49,275 bases of DNA from an uncultured Pelagibacteraceae bacterium. Lineage in GTDB: Bacteria > Pseudomonadota > Alphaproteobacteria > Pelagibacterales > Pelagibacteraceae. The notes under the pieces are model-generated. The model saw only the letters and a program-made list of their open reading frames with translations, was not told the DNA's origin and ran no database searches. Of the stretch, positions 1 to 9,357 are shown piece after piece (within the stretch, counting starts at the first letter, position 1; each line of letters opens with the position of its first letter). Position numbers and translations under genes: made by a program. The stretch is from NCBI GenBank assembly GCA_902609675.1, contig CACLST010000006.1:1-49275 (forward strand). The letters are read 5' to 3'.

Positions 1-507
1 ATTAATGGTTCTTGCACCACATTTAATCGCTAGTTCAACTGTCTTACACATATAATCCATATCTGTTCTGGTACCATCTTCGCAAGACCATTCCACATCA
101 TCAGTAAAATTTCTTGCATAAGTTACATTTTGTTTTATCGCTTCATAAACTTCTTCTGGTGATTTATTAAGTTTATGCTTCATATGTAAGGGGCTTGTGG
201 AAATAAAAGTATGAATTCTAAATCTTGGAGCATGTTTAAGAGCCTCATAGCATCTATCAATATCTTTTTTTGAATGTCTTGCTAAACCTGCAGGTATTGA
301 TTTTTTTAATATTTTACTAACTTCAGTTACAGCTTCAAAATCTCCTGGAGATGCAATTGGAAATCCAGCTTCAATAATATCTATTCCAAGTTCGTCAAAT
401 ACTCTAGCTATTTGGATTTTTTCTTCCAAACTCATTGATGCGCCAGGAGACTGCTCTCCATCACGCATTGTAGTATCAAAAATGTATACTCTGTTATTAT
501 CAGTCAT
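1..507 (-). CDS. leuA: 2-isopropylmalate synthase, N-terminal part (cut by window edge)
   Basis: Catalyses condensation of acetyl-CoA with 2-oxoisovalerate, the first committed step of leucine synthesis. Only the first 169 codons are present; the gene runs off the left edge. The N-terminal motif DTTMRDGEQSPG (residues 11-22) is the HMGL-like TIM-barrel signature carrying the catalytic Arg and metal-binding Asp, and EAGFPIASPGD follows. The ATG at 507 has no clear Shine-Dalgarno sequence. The gene lies 90 bases downstream of ilvC in the same direction, with its own predicted promoter in the gap, so it belongs functionally to the ilv cluster but may be transcribed separately. The family call is secure; the C-terminal regulatory domain cannot be inspected. 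Confidence 0.95.
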   Translation of the reverse strand, partial: MTDNNRVYIFDTTMRDGEQSPGASMSLEEKIQIARVFDELGIDIIEAGFPIASPGDFEAVTEVSKILKKSIPAGLARHSKKDIDRCYEALKHAPRFRIHTFISTSPLHMKHKLNKSPEEVYEAIKQNVTYARNFTDDVEWSCEDGTRTDMDYMCKTVELAIKCGARTIN

Positions 508-519
508 TTAATTAATTTA

Positions 520-556
520 AGCATGAGTATCATACATGCTCACGCTCAGATTGCAA
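520..556 (-). promoter_or_regulatory. predicted leuA promoter with inverted repeat around the -10 box
   Basis: Read on the minus strand there is a -35 TTGCAA (551-556), a 16-base spacer and a -10 TATGAT (529-534). The start would fall about 15 bases upstream of the leuA ATG. A perfect 6-base inverted repeat, AGCATG (520-525) and CATGCT (535-540), brackets the -10 box, a placement typical of repressor operators. There is no experimental support, and the repeat could be chance in AT-rich DNA. Confidence 0.45.
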
Positions 557-597
557 AATAAAATGGCTATTTAAGACCAAATAAAACAATAATTTAT

Positions 598-1632
<1,035 letters not shown>

Positions 1633-1644
1633 TTAATTTTTAAT

Positions 1645-2193
1645 TTATTTAAATATTTCTGATCCTCTTGTCATAGCGACTGCGCCTGTTCTTGAAACAC
1701 TCACTAAACCAAATTTTTTTAAATTTTTTGACATAGTATCTATTTCTCTTCTTAAAGCTGTAATTTGTATAACATTTGATTTATTTGTTTGATCTAATAT
1801 TACTGGGTTAAAATTTTTACAAGCTTCAAAAGCTTTATTTAATTTACCATTATTTGCAACAAACTTAAACAATGCCATTTCTTTAAAAATAACATTTTTA
1901 TCTTCTCTCTTAAAATCTGCTACTTTATGAACTGGAACTAATTTTTTTAATTGAAGTTTAATCTGATCTACTACTTGTGGTGTACCGGTAGTTACAATTG
2001 TTATTCTTGAAATATTTTGCTTCTGATCGACTTCAGCCACTGCAAGGGACTCGATATTGTAGCCTCTTCCAGAAAATAAACCAACAACACGAGCTAAAAC
2101 TCCAGCCTCATTGTCTACCCATACAACTATAATATGAGTATCAGGCTTCTGTTTTTTTCCTGCAAAACTATATGCTGATTTTGAGTTAGCCAT
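1645..2193 (-). CDS. ilvH: acetolactate synthase small (regulatory) subunit
   Basis: Regulatory partner of IlvB; it activates the catalytic subunit and confers feedback inhibition by branched-chain amino acids. An N-terminal ACT domain is visible (about residues 19-90: THIIVVWVDNEAGVLARVVG, then GYNIESLAVAEV), followed by the C-terminal domain typical of IlvH/IlvN, ending near residue 182. The start overlaps the ilvB stop by one base (TAATG), a classic translational-coupling arrangement that would help keep the two subunits in balance. An N-terminal extension of about 17 residues precedes the ACT domain, as in other alphaproteobacteria. Either ilvH or ilvN would be an acceptable symbol. Confidence 0.95.
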   Translation of the reverse strand: MANSKSAYSFAGKKQKPDTHIIVVWVDNEAGVLARVVGLFSGRGYNIESLAVAEVDQKQNISRITIVTTGTPQVVDQIKLQLKKLVPVHKVADFKREDKNVIFKEMALFKFVANNGKLNKAFEACKNFNPVILDQTNKSNVIQITALRREIDTMSKNLKKFGLVSVSRTGAVAMTRGSEIFK

Positions 2194-3959
2194 TAAACCA
2201 GTGTTCTACCCTTTCCAGTAATCTTTTTTTCTTTTTGATCTTTAGGACCTAGTAACATTTGATTATGAGGTTTTCCAGAAGGTATCATTGGAAAACAGTT
2301 TTCTTGTTTATCTACAAGACAATCAAATATTACTGGTCGATCTGTATTTAACATTTCAATAATCTTATCATCTAATTCCTCAGGTGTTTTTGCTCTTATA
2401 CCTACACAACCATAAGCTTCTGCCATTTTAACAAAATCTGGCAATGCGGCTGTATAACTTTCTGAATAATTTTTATCATGTAGTAATTCTTGCCATTGTC
2501 TTACCATTCCCATGTATTCATTATTTAAAATAAATATTTTTATGGGTAAATTGTATTGCACTGCAGTAGACATTTCTTGCATAGTCATTAAAACAGAGGC
2601 TTCTCCAGCAATATCAATAACTAATTTTTTAGGATGTGCAATCTGAACTCCAACAGCTGCAGGTAAGCCATATCCCATTGTACCAAGACCCCCTGAAGTC
2701 ATCCATCTATTCGGTTTATTGAACTTATAGTGTTGTGCAGCCCACATTTGATGTTGACCTACTTCAGTTGTTATATAAGTATCTTTATCTTTGGTAAGTT
2801 CATATAATCTTTCAATCGCATATTGAGGTTTAATAGTTTCTTCACTACCAATGTAGTCTAATGATCTTTTAGATCTCCATTTCTGAATTTGTTCCCACCA
2901 ATTAGATATTTGATGTTTGTTTGATTTAGAAAAATTATTTTTAGATTTTTTGAAAGTATTTAGTGTTGATGTTAAAACTGACTTAATATCTCCAACAATT
3001 GCTAAATCTACTTTCACATTTTTATTTATTGATGATGGATCTATATCAATATGAACTTTTTTAGACTTTGGAGAGAACTCATCAATCTTACCAGTAATTC
3101 TATCATCAAACCTCGCGCCAACATTTATCATCAAATCACATGAATACATGGCGTTGTTTGCCTCATAAGTTCCATGCATACCTAACATTCCTAAAAACTG
3201 ATTATCATCAGCAGGAAAAGAACCAAGGCCCTGTAAAGTTGAAGTTATTGGAAAACCTGTTGAGTACACAAGTTCTCTCAAAAGCTCACTTGCTTTTGTT
3301 CCTGAATTTATTACTCCACCTCCAGTATAAAAAATTGGTTTTTTTGCTTTTTGAATTAAATTAATTAAATCATCAATATTTTTTTGTGAATAGTTATCAT
3401 GAGATTTACCATTTAATATTTTATTATTTTTATAATTTTTATATTTAGCTTTTTGAAATTGAATATCTTTAGGTATATCGACCAAAACTGGTCCCGGCCT
3501 ACCTGTTGTTGCCACTTCAAATGCTTTATGCATAATTTTAGCTAAGTCATTAATATCTTTAACTAACCAGTTATGTTTAGTGCATGGTCTAGTTATCCCT
3601 GTAGTATCACATTCTTGAAATGCATCTGTACCAATTAAATGTGTTGGAACTTGTCCTGTGATACAAACTAATGGGACAGAGTCCATGTAAGCATCTGTCA
3701 AGGCAGTAACAGCATTGGTGGCTCCAGGACCTGAAGTTACTAACAATACACCTGGTTTTCCAGTTGACCTTGCATAGCCCTCTGCAGCGTGCCCTGCTCC
3801 CTGTTCATGTCTTACTAAAATATGTTTTATTGAATTAAAATTTTTTAATTCATCATATATTGGAAGGACTGCTCCTCCAGGATAACCAAATATGTGACTA
3901 ACATTTTGATCTTCTAAACATTTGAATACTATTTCAGCTCCTGAATATAATTTTGGCAT
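2193..3959 (-). CDS. ilvB: acetolactate synthase large (catalytic) subunit
   Basis: ThDP-, FAD- and Mg-dependent synthase that joins two pyruvates (or pyruvate and 2-oxobutyrate) at the branch into valine/leucine/isoleucine. At 588 residues it is full length. The cofactor-activating Glu is E52 in RHEQGAGHAAEGYA; the FAD-binding central domain and C-terminal ThDP domain are intact. The ThDP/Mg motif, usually GDGS, reads GEAS (452-455), so a Glu replaces the usual metal-binding Asp; NN at 479-480 is conserved. The ATG at 3959 lies only seven bases past a predicted -10 box, so the message may be leaderless. It heads the ilvB-ilvH-ilvC cluster and follows miaA by 52 bases. Confidence 0.97.
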   Translation of the reverse strand: MPKLYSGAEIVFKCLEDQNVSHIFGYPGGAVLPIYDELKNFNSIKHILVRHEQGAGHAAEGYARSTGKPGVLLVTSGPGATNAVTALTDAYMDSVPLVCITGQVPTHLIGTDAFQECDTTGITRPCTKHNWLVKDINDLAKIMHKAFEVATTGRPGPVLVDIPKDIQFQKAKYKNYKNNKILNGKSHDNYSQKNIDDLINLIQKAKKPIFYTGGGVINSGTKASELLRELVYSTGFPITSTLQGLGSFPADDNQFLGMLGMHGTYEANNAMYSCDLMINVGARFDDRITGKIDEFSPKSKKVHIDIDPSSINKNVKVDLAIVGDIKSVLTSTLNTFKKSKNNFSKSNKHQISNWWEQIQKWRSKRSLDYIGSEETIKPQYAIERLYELTKDKDTYITTEVGQHQMWAAQHYKFNKPNRWMTSGGLGTMGYGLPAAVGVQIAHPKKLVIDIAGEASVLMTMQEMSTAVQYNLPIKIFILNNEYMGMVRQWQELLHDKNYSESYTAALPDFVKMAEAYGCVGIRAKTPEELDDKIIEMLNTDRPVIFDCLVDKQENCFPMIPSGKPHNQMLLGPKDQKEKKITGKGRTLV

Positions 3960-3995
3960 TCAGCCAATCTAGCTGAAGTTGTACTCATTGGTCAA
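3959..3995 (-). promoter_or_regulatory. predicted ilvB promoter with dyad, leaderless start
   Basis: On the minus strand there is a -35 TTGACC (3990-3995), an 18-base spacer and a -10 TAGATT (3966-3971); seven bases on is the A of the ilvB ATG. TTCAGC (3959-3964) and GCTGAA (3972-3977) form a perfect inverted repeat with the -10 box in its 7-base loop, and the repeat includes the first base of the start codon. This could be an operator or an RNA hairpin from an upstream transcript. Prediction only. Confidence 0.45.
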
Positions 3996-4011
3996 GTTAT
4001 TGTGAGGATTT

Positions 4012-4920
4012 TTATAATTTTTTTATAAATTTTGAAAGTGCCTCAGCATCAAATTTTTGCCAATCACTCATGTGACCTCTAGACCAAGTTCGTTGTCTTT
4101 TAGCGTATTGTCTAGTTTTTATAACAATATTTAGTTTTAAATCATGCATAGATGTTTTTTTATCAATAAACTCTTTAATCTCTCTTATTCCTATAACTTT
4201 GAAGATGTTGCTGTCACTCTTCAAATCAAGTTTTAAAAAATCCTTAACTTCTTGAATAGCTCCATTTCTCATCATCTGATCAACTCTTTTGGAAATTTTA
4301 TTAATTAGTTTCTCTTTAGGATAATCGACATAAATTTTTATAAATTGATCTTTTTTGAAAGATGGTTTTGTTTTCGTATACCAATTAAAAACTGATTTCT
4401 TTGTAAACGTGATAACTTCATAAGCTCTAATTGTTCTTTGAACATCAGTGGGGTCAATCTTATTTTTTACTAATGGATCATTATTTAAGAGTTTAAAATA
4501 AAATTTTTTTTGACCTAATTTATTTTGCATTCTTCTAATTTTATCACGAACAGAGATGGGTATTTTTGGAATTTTAACCAATCCATCAGTCAAAGCTTTG
4601 AAATAAAGACCAGTTCCACCAACTAAAACAGGTATTTTATTTTTGTTTCTAATTTTTTTAATATTTTTTTTTGCTAATTTTAACCACTCACCTGAAGAAA
4701 ATTCTTTTTTAACACTTCTAAAACCATATAAATGGTGATCGATTTTATTCAAATCAGTTTTTGAAGGTCTAGCAGTCAGTATATTTAATTCTTTATATAC
4801 TTGCATACTATCTGCATTAATAATTTCTCCATTTAACTTTTTGGCAATTTTCAATGCAACTTTAGACTTGCCTGATGCAGTTGGACCTGAGATTAATATT
4901 ATTTTGGACTTTAGGTCCAT
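4012..4920 (-). CDS. miaA: tRNA dimethylallyltransferase
   Basis: Transfers a dimethylallyl group to the exocyclic N6 of A37 in tRNAs that read codons starting with U. The P-loop GPTASGKS is at 12-19, followed by the tRNA-recognition motif NADSMQVYKEL and TARPSKTDL, then VGGTGLYFKAL, DVQRTIRAYEV and the C-terminal TRQYAKRQRTW. At 302 residues it has the usual length. It lies four bases downstream of degP and upstream of ilvB, the alphaproteobacterial order. Its isoprenoid donor comes from the dxs pathway, which is also in this window. Identification is secure. Confidence 0.97.
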   Translation of the reverse strand: MDLKSKIILISGPTASGKSKVALKIAKKLNGEIINADSMQVYKELNILTARPSKTDLNKIDHHLYGFRSVKKEFSSGEWLKLAKKNIKKIRNKNKIPVLVGGTGLYFKALTDGLVKIPKIPISVRDKIRRMQNKLGQKKFYFKLLNNDPLVKNKIDPTDVQRTIRAYEVITFTKKSVFNWYTKTKPSFKKDQFIKIYVDYPKEKLINKISKRVDQMMRNGAIQEVKDFLKLDLKSDSNIFKVIGIREIKEFIDKKTSMHDLKLNIVIKTRQYAKRQRTWSRGHMSDWQKFDAEALSKFIKKL

Positions 4921-4924
4921 GTTA

Positions 4925-6322
4925 TTATTTTAGTTTAACACCAATATATGTTCTTTGATTTTGGTTGTTATAAATTGCAATTAGCAAGTTATTTTCATCA
5001 CTTCTTAACTTTAGTTTTACCACATTATCAAGATCACCTATTGTGTTAATTTTTTTTCTATTTGCTTCAACAATAACATTGTTAACTTGTAAATAGTTTA
5101 TAGGACTATCTTTATCTATTTTAGTGATGACCACTCCACTTGTTCCTTTTGGAAGATTTCTTGCCTCAATATCCTCTTTGCTTAATAAACGAACATCTAT
5201 TTTCAAACCTTCAATTCTCTTTACTTTTGGTTTTTCAATTGCTGGTTTTTGTGCTTTAAAATCTTCTGAGGTTTCTAATCTTCCAAGAATTATTTCTTTT
5301 GTAATTTCTCGTTTGTTTCTCCAAACTTTAACAATTACTTTTTTTCCAACATCTGTTTCAGCAACTATTTTAGGTAGTTCCTTCATTTCATTAATAGGTT
5401 TTCCATCAAATTCTAAAATTATATCGCCAGGTTTAATTCCTCCTTTATTGGATGGACTATTATCAGCAACACTTGCAACCAGGGCACCTCTAGGTTTATC
5501 TAGCTTTTCTGCATCTGCTATTCCTTGGTCTACTAATTGAATTCTAACTCCAAGCCATCCTCTTTTTGTTTCTCCAAATTCAATCAATTGATCAATTACT
5601 TTTTGAGCACTATTAGATGGTATTGCAAAACCTATTCCAATTGAGCCAGATTGGCCAAGTATAGCGGTATTTATTCCAATGACATCTCCGTTCATATTAA
5701 ATAATGGTCCACCTGAATTTCCTTGGTTTATTGAAGCATCAGTTTGGATGTAGTCCTCATATCTTGATAATCCTATACTTCTATTTCTAGCAGAGATTAT
5801 TCCTGCTGTTACTGTACCTCCGAGACCAAATGGGTTACCAATTGCAATAACCCAATCTCCAATTCTAGATTTATCTGAGTTACCAAATTTTACTGGCTTA
5901 AATTTTTCGGCAGACTTTATTTTTAATACTGCAATATCCATACCTGCGTCAGCACCAAGTACTTCAGCTTTATAATCTTCGTCTCCGTTAACTCTAACAA
6001 ATATATCTGATGCTCCTTGAATGACATGATTGTTTGTTATTACAATTCCCTCTTCATCAATTATAAAACCTGATCCTAACGCACTAGTTTGTCTTTGTTG
6101 AGGAGAACCAAACATATCCTCAAATGGTGAGCCTGGTGGAAATTCAAATGGCAAGGGGTTTGATCTAGTTGTTACAGTTGTAGTCGTTGAAATATTTACA
6201 ACTGACGGCATTAATCTCTCTGCTAGATCTGCAAATGAAGACGGAATTTCCTGAGCTTTAGAGATTGTAAAATAATTTATTGAAATTACTAATATTGATA
6301 AAATTTTGTATATATTTTTCAT
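4925..6322 (-). CDS. degP: periplasmic serine protease of the Do/HtrA family
   Basis: Periplasmic protease/chaperone that degrades misfolded envelope proteins. Counting from the ATG at 6322 (465 residues), a signal peptide (about residues 1-23, ending SKA) is followed by the trypsin-like domain with catalytic triad H99 (TNNHV), D129 (GMDIAV) and S203 (GNSGGP), then PDZ1 (about 255-350) and a second, more diverged PDZ at the C terminus. A TTG at 6337 would add five residues; I prefer 6322 because it gives an ATGA overlap with the upstream DUF2065 gene and starts at the signal peptide. It follows hflK-hflC-DUF2065, a membrane quality-control cluster. The DegQ/MucD subtype cannot be resolved by eye. 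Confidence 0.95.
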   Translation of the reverse strand: MKNIYKILSILVISINYFTISKAQEIPSSFADLAERLMPSVVNISTTTTVTTRSNPLPFEFPPGSPFEDMFGSPQQRQTSALGSGFIIDEEGIVITNNHVIQGASDIFVRVNGDEDYKAEVLGADAGMDIAVLKIKSAEKFKPVKFGNSDKSRIGDWVIAIGNPFGLGGTVTAGIISARNRSIGLSRYEDYIQTDASINQGNSGGPLFNMNGDVIGINTAILGQSGSIGIGFAIPSNSAQKVIDQLIEFGETKRGWLGVRIQLVDQGIADAEKLDKPRGALVASVADNSPSNKGGIKPGDIILEFDGKPINEMKELPKIVAETDVGKKVIVKVWRNKREITKEIILGRLETSEDFKAQKPAIEKPKVKRIEGLKIDVRLLSKEDIEARNLPKGTSGVVITKIDKDSPINYLQVNNVIVEANRKKINTIGDLDNVVKLKLRSDENNLLIAIYNNQNQRTYIGVKLK

Positions 6323-6504
6323 GTTTTTGAGTACCAAATAATTATAAATCCTATAATTGCAAATACTAACCCACCTGTTCTCAGTTGTTTATCAGCTACA
6401 CTATCAAGTTTTTTTAACATATTTTTCATTTTTGATGGAAATAAGGCATATAAAACACCTTCGATAAATAAGAAAAGACCAAATGCTATGATCAATTCTT
6501 TCAT
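6319..6504 (-). CDS. DUF2065 (YjeT-like) small membrane protein
   Basis: A 61-residue protein with two hydrophobic segments (about residues 4-22 and 43-58) separated by a basic stretch (FPSKMKNMLKKLD), matching the YjeT/DUF2065 pattern. Its function is unknown. In proteobacteria it lies beside hflC, and here it follows hflC by 14 bases and overlaps degP by ATGA. That conserved position suggests a link with HflKC or membrane protein turnover, but this is inference from neighbourhood only. The family call rests on size, topology and location. Confidence 0.85.
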   Translation of the reverse strand: MKELIIAFGLFLFIEGVLYALFPSKMKNMLKKLDSVADKQLRTGGLVFAIIGFIIIWYSKT

Positions 6505-6518
6505 GTTAACTAAAATTG

Positions 6519-7379
6519 TTATTTTTCTTTATTTCCAAAAAACTTAAAAAATTCACTATCCGGAGATAATATCATTGATGTTTCTCCACCGATTAAAGCA
6601 TTTTGGTAAGCTTGCATTGCTCTGTAAAATCCAAAAAATTCAGGGTCTTGTCCAAATGCATCAGCAAAAATTTTATTTTTTTGACCATCACCTTCCCCTT
6701 TCATAATTTCTGATTTTTTTTGAGCGTCAGCTAGAATAACTGTAACTTCTTTATCTGCTGTGGAAGTTATAGTAACTGCCATTTCAGCACCTTTTGCTCT
6801 AAATTCCTTAGCTTCTCTCTCCCTTTCAGTTTGCATTCTTCTAAAGATTGCATCACTATTTGCTTGAGGTAAATCTGCTCTTTTAATTCTTACGTCAACT
6901 ATTTTAATACCAAAATTTTCTGCTTCATTATTAACACCTTGTTGAATTAAAGCCATTTGCTTTGATCTATCTTCAGATAATAATGTTTGTAGCTTTTGTT
7001 GACCTAATACATTTCTTATTCTTGAATTAATAATCGTTGCTAATCTTGATCTCGCAACTCTTTCGTTTCCTACAGAGATATAAAATTTCAATGGATCAAT
7101 GATTTGAAATCTTGCAAATGCATCAACTATTAGACGTTTTTGATCAGACGCAATAACCTCTTCAGGTGGAGTATCTAAATTTAAAACTCTTTTATCTAAA
7201 AACACTACGTTTTGAATAAAAGGTAGCTTAAAGTTTAAACCTGGCTTTAAAATTATTCTTTTTGGATCACCAAATTGTAGAACTATAGCTTGATTTACTT
7301 CTTTAACTATAAATATTGAAAAGAATAAAGTTGCTCCAATCAAAATGATTATGGGTAATATAAATTTTCCAGCTTTCAT
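6519..7379 (-). CDS. hflC: HflC, SPFH-domain modulator of FtsH
   Basis: Inner-membrane protein that with HflK forms a large periplasmic cage around the FtsH protease and modulates it. One N-terminal membrane anchor is visible (about residues 6-26), then an SPFH/band-7 domain (VNQAIVLQFGDPKRI through the IKRADLP segment) and a long charged helix. At 286 residues it is standard. The start overlaps the hflK stop by one base (TAATG), so the two subunits are likely translationally coupled. ftsH itself is elsewhere in this window (33820-35712). Confidence 0.96.
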   Translation of the reverse strand: MKAGKFILPIIILIGATLFFSIFIVKEVNQAIVLQFGDPKRIILKPGLNFKLPFIQNVVFLDKRVLNLDTPPEEVIASDQKRLIVDAFARFQIIDPLKFYISVGNERVARSRLATIINSRIRNVLGQQKLQTLLSEDRSKQMALIQQGVNNEAENFGIKIVDVRIKRADLPQANSDAIFRRMQTEREREAKEFRAKGAEMAVTITSTADKEVTVILADAQKKSEIMKGEGDGQKNKIFADAFGQDPEFFGFYRAMQAYQNALIGGETSMILSPDSEFFKFFGNKEK

Positions 7380-8479
7380 TAGTTTGTCCCTGATTTTAAT
7401 TCTTGTAATGGAAGATATGGCACAACTCCAGATCCTGAGTCTTTATCAATTATAATTTTATTAATATCGGCAAGAACCTGCTCCATTGTTTCCAAATACA
7501 TTCTTTCTTGAGTTACTTCTTTAGCTTTAGCATATTCAGTGTAAATTGATAAAAACCTGCTAGCTTCACCTTCTGCTTTTGCAACAACTTCTTTTTTATA
7601 AGCTTCAGCAGCTTGTAAAATTTTGGCAGCTTCCCCTCTAGCTCTTGGTATTACATCGTTAGCATAAGCTTCAGCTTCGTTTTTCGATCTTTCCATATCA
7701 GCTCTTGCAGCCTGTACATCTCTAAATGCATCTATTACTTGATCTGGTGGGTCTGCTTTTTGCGTTTGTACTTGTGTAATTTGTACTCCACTCTCATATT
7801 CATCAAGTATACCCTGAATAATGTCTTGGGTATCTCTCTCAATAACTGCTCTTCCTTCTGTAAGAATTGGCTGAATATTTGATCTTGCTATAACTTCTCT
7901 CATAGCAGTTTCTGCTGCAGCTTTTACAGTACCCTCTGGATCTTGAATTTTAAAAAGAAAATTACCAGCATCTTTTATTACCCAAAATACTGAAAAGTCA
8001 ATGTTTACAATATTTTCATCACCAGTTAGCATCAAACTTTCCTCTGGTACATCCGCAACACCACCACCTTGACCAAATCCGCTATCTCTCTCTGATCTAA
8101 AACCAATATCCATTCTATTTACTTTAGTAACTTTTGGAGTTAACACGCTCTCTATTGGGAACGGGAAATGATAATTTAATCCTGGTTGAGTAGTATTTAC
8201 AAACTTTCCAAACCTTAAGACAACACCCTGCTCATCAGGTAAAACTCTATACAAACCACTTAACGCCCAAATTACAACTAAAATGATCAAACCTAATATA
8301 ATAGGTTTTTTACCACCTGTGCCACTTCCAGTAAATTTATTTATAGTATCTTGCAATTTTTTAATTGCTTCATCTAAATTAGGGGGTGTTGGACCTCTTC
8401 TGAAACCTCCACCATTTCCGCTTCCTCCACCACTACCTGGAGGGCTTCCCCAAGGACTTTGATTTTTGTAAATTGTCAT
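7379..8479 (-). CDS. hflK: HflK, SPFH-domain modulator of FtsH
   Basis: Partner of HflC in the FtsH-HflKC complex. The N terminus is a Gly/Pro-rich cytoplasmic tail (WGSPPGSGGG and following), then a membrane anchor (about 61-80, LGLIILVVIWALSGL), an SPFH domain (EQGVVLRFGKF to about residue 260) and an Ala/Glu-rich coiled helix. 366 residues. It is first in the run hflK-hflC-DUF2065-degP, with a good promoter just upstream whose -10 lies ten bases from the ATG. It is divergent from mrp across 53 bases. Confidence 0.96.
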   Translation of the reverse strand: MTIYKNQSPWGSPPGSGGGSGNGGGFRRGPTPPNLDEAIKKLQDTINKFTGSGTGGKKPIILGLIILVVIWALSGLYRVLPDEQGVVLRFGKFVNTTQPGLNYHFPFPIESVLTPKVTKVNRMDIGFRSERDSGFGQGGGVADVPEESLMLTGDENIVNIDFSVFWVIKDAGNFLFKIQDPEGTVKAAAETAMREVIARSNIQPILTEGRAVIERDTQDIIQGILDEYESGVQITQVQTQKADPPDQVIDAFRDVQAARADMERSKNEAEAYANDVIPRARGEAAKILQAAEAYKKEVVAKAEGEASRFLSIYTEYAKAKEVTQERMYLETMEQVLADINKIIIDKDSGSGVVPYLPLQELKSGTN

Positions 8480-8489
8480 TATGACATTC

Positions 8490-8517
8490 TATATAGTGTC
8501 TTTATGTTTAAAAACAA
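8490..8517 (-). promoter_or_regulatory. predicted hflK promoter, short leader
   Basis: Minus strand: -35 TTGTTT (8512-8517), 16-base spacer, -10 TATATA (8490-8495). Transcription would start near 8483 and leave only about four untranslated bases before the hflK ATG at 8479. Consensus match and spacing are good; not experimentally supported. Confidence 0.5.
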
Positions 8518-8532
8518 GGTAAGTGTATTTTT

Positions 8533-9357
8533 ATGAGTGATAAAAAAGTAGGTCTTAGTGACACAATGAAGTCAAAAACTGAGCCAAAAACCTTCAAAAG
8601 AAACCCAATTCCAGGGACTAAATTTACAATTGCAATTTCTAGTGCAAAAGGTGGTGTTGGAAAATCTACTTTTGCAACAAATTTAGCTTTGGCCTTAAAA
8701 AAAGTTGGATGCAAAGTAGGAATTTTAGATGCTGATATTTATGGGCCTTCTTTACCAAAACTATTCTCTATAAATGAAAAGCCAGATAGCGATGGGCAAA
8801 ATTTAAAGCCAATCATAAAGTATGATATTCAATGTATGTCTATTGGTTTTTTAACAGACGAACAAACACCAATGATCTGGAGAGGGCCAATGGTAACAAG
8901 TGCTATTAAAACCTTTACTCAAAAAGTTGGTTGGAAAGATCTAGACTTCATTATTGTTGATATGCCCCCAGGTACAGGTGATACGCAACTCACTTTTGCA
9001 CAAGAGATTAGTGTAGATGGTGCGATTATAGTATCAACTCCTCAGGAGATAGCACTCCAGGATGTAAAAAGAGGAATCAGAATGTTTGAAAAATTAAAAG
9101 TAAATATTATTGGATTAATTGACAATATGAGTCACTTTATAGGCGATGATGGAAAAAAATATGCAATTTTTGGAGAAAATGGTGTTGAAAGAACTGCACA
9201 AGAATTTGAGAAGAAATTTTTAGGACAAATACCAATAAACTCTGATGTTGGAAAATATGGAGATATGGGAATTCCTATTGTTGAGAAAGATCCACAACAT
9301 GAAATTACTAAAATTTATTTAAAATTTGCCGAGGTAATTAAACAATCTTATCTGTAA
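8533..9357 (+). CDS. mrp: Mrp/ApbC-type P-loop ATPase lacking CXXC
   Basis: Mrp/NBP35-family ATPases carry and deliver iron-sulfur clusters to apoproteins. The deviant Walker [10 protein letters not shown] lies at 38-46, switch I DADIYGPS follows, [10 protein letters not shown] is the Walker B region and STPQEIAL is conserved. Two features are odd. The N-terminal DUF59/MIP18 domain found in many Mrp proteins is absent (274 residues). The segment after NMS, where the family normally has the CXXC that holds the cluster, reads [17 protein letters not shown] (198-214) without cysteine; only C60 and C101 exist. It is divergent from hflK and overlaps the thyX 3' end by 20 bases. The ATPase family is certain; cluster binding is not. 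Confidence 0.9.
   Translation: MSDKKVGLSDTMKSKTEPKTFKRNPIPGTKFTIAISSAKGGVGKSTFATNLALALKKVGCKVGILDADIYGPSLPKLFSINEKPDSDGQNLKPIIKYDIQCMSIGFLTDEQTPMIWRGPMVTSAIKTFTQKVGWKDLDFIIVDMPPGTGDTQLTFAQEISVDGAIIVSTPQEIALQDVKRGIRMFEKLKVNIIGLIDNMSHFIGDDGKKYAIFGENGVERTAQEFEKKFLGQIPINSDVGKYGDMGIPIVEKDPQHEITKIYLKFAEVIKQSYL

Noticed and set aside
3140..3364. Plus-strand open frame inside ilvB, and similar antisense frames throughout
   Set aside because: These frames lie opposite strongly conserved genes, show no family motif or ribosome site, and are expected from stop-poor antisense of AT-rich coding DNA.
3960..4011. Leader-peptide attenuator for the ilv operon
   Set aside because: The 52-base gap between miaA and ilvB has no start codon followed by branched-chain codons and no terminator-type hairpin with a T run.
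6323..6337. TTG start for degP at 6337
   Set aside because: The ATG at 6322 begins the signal peptide and gives an ATGA overlap with the upstream gene.
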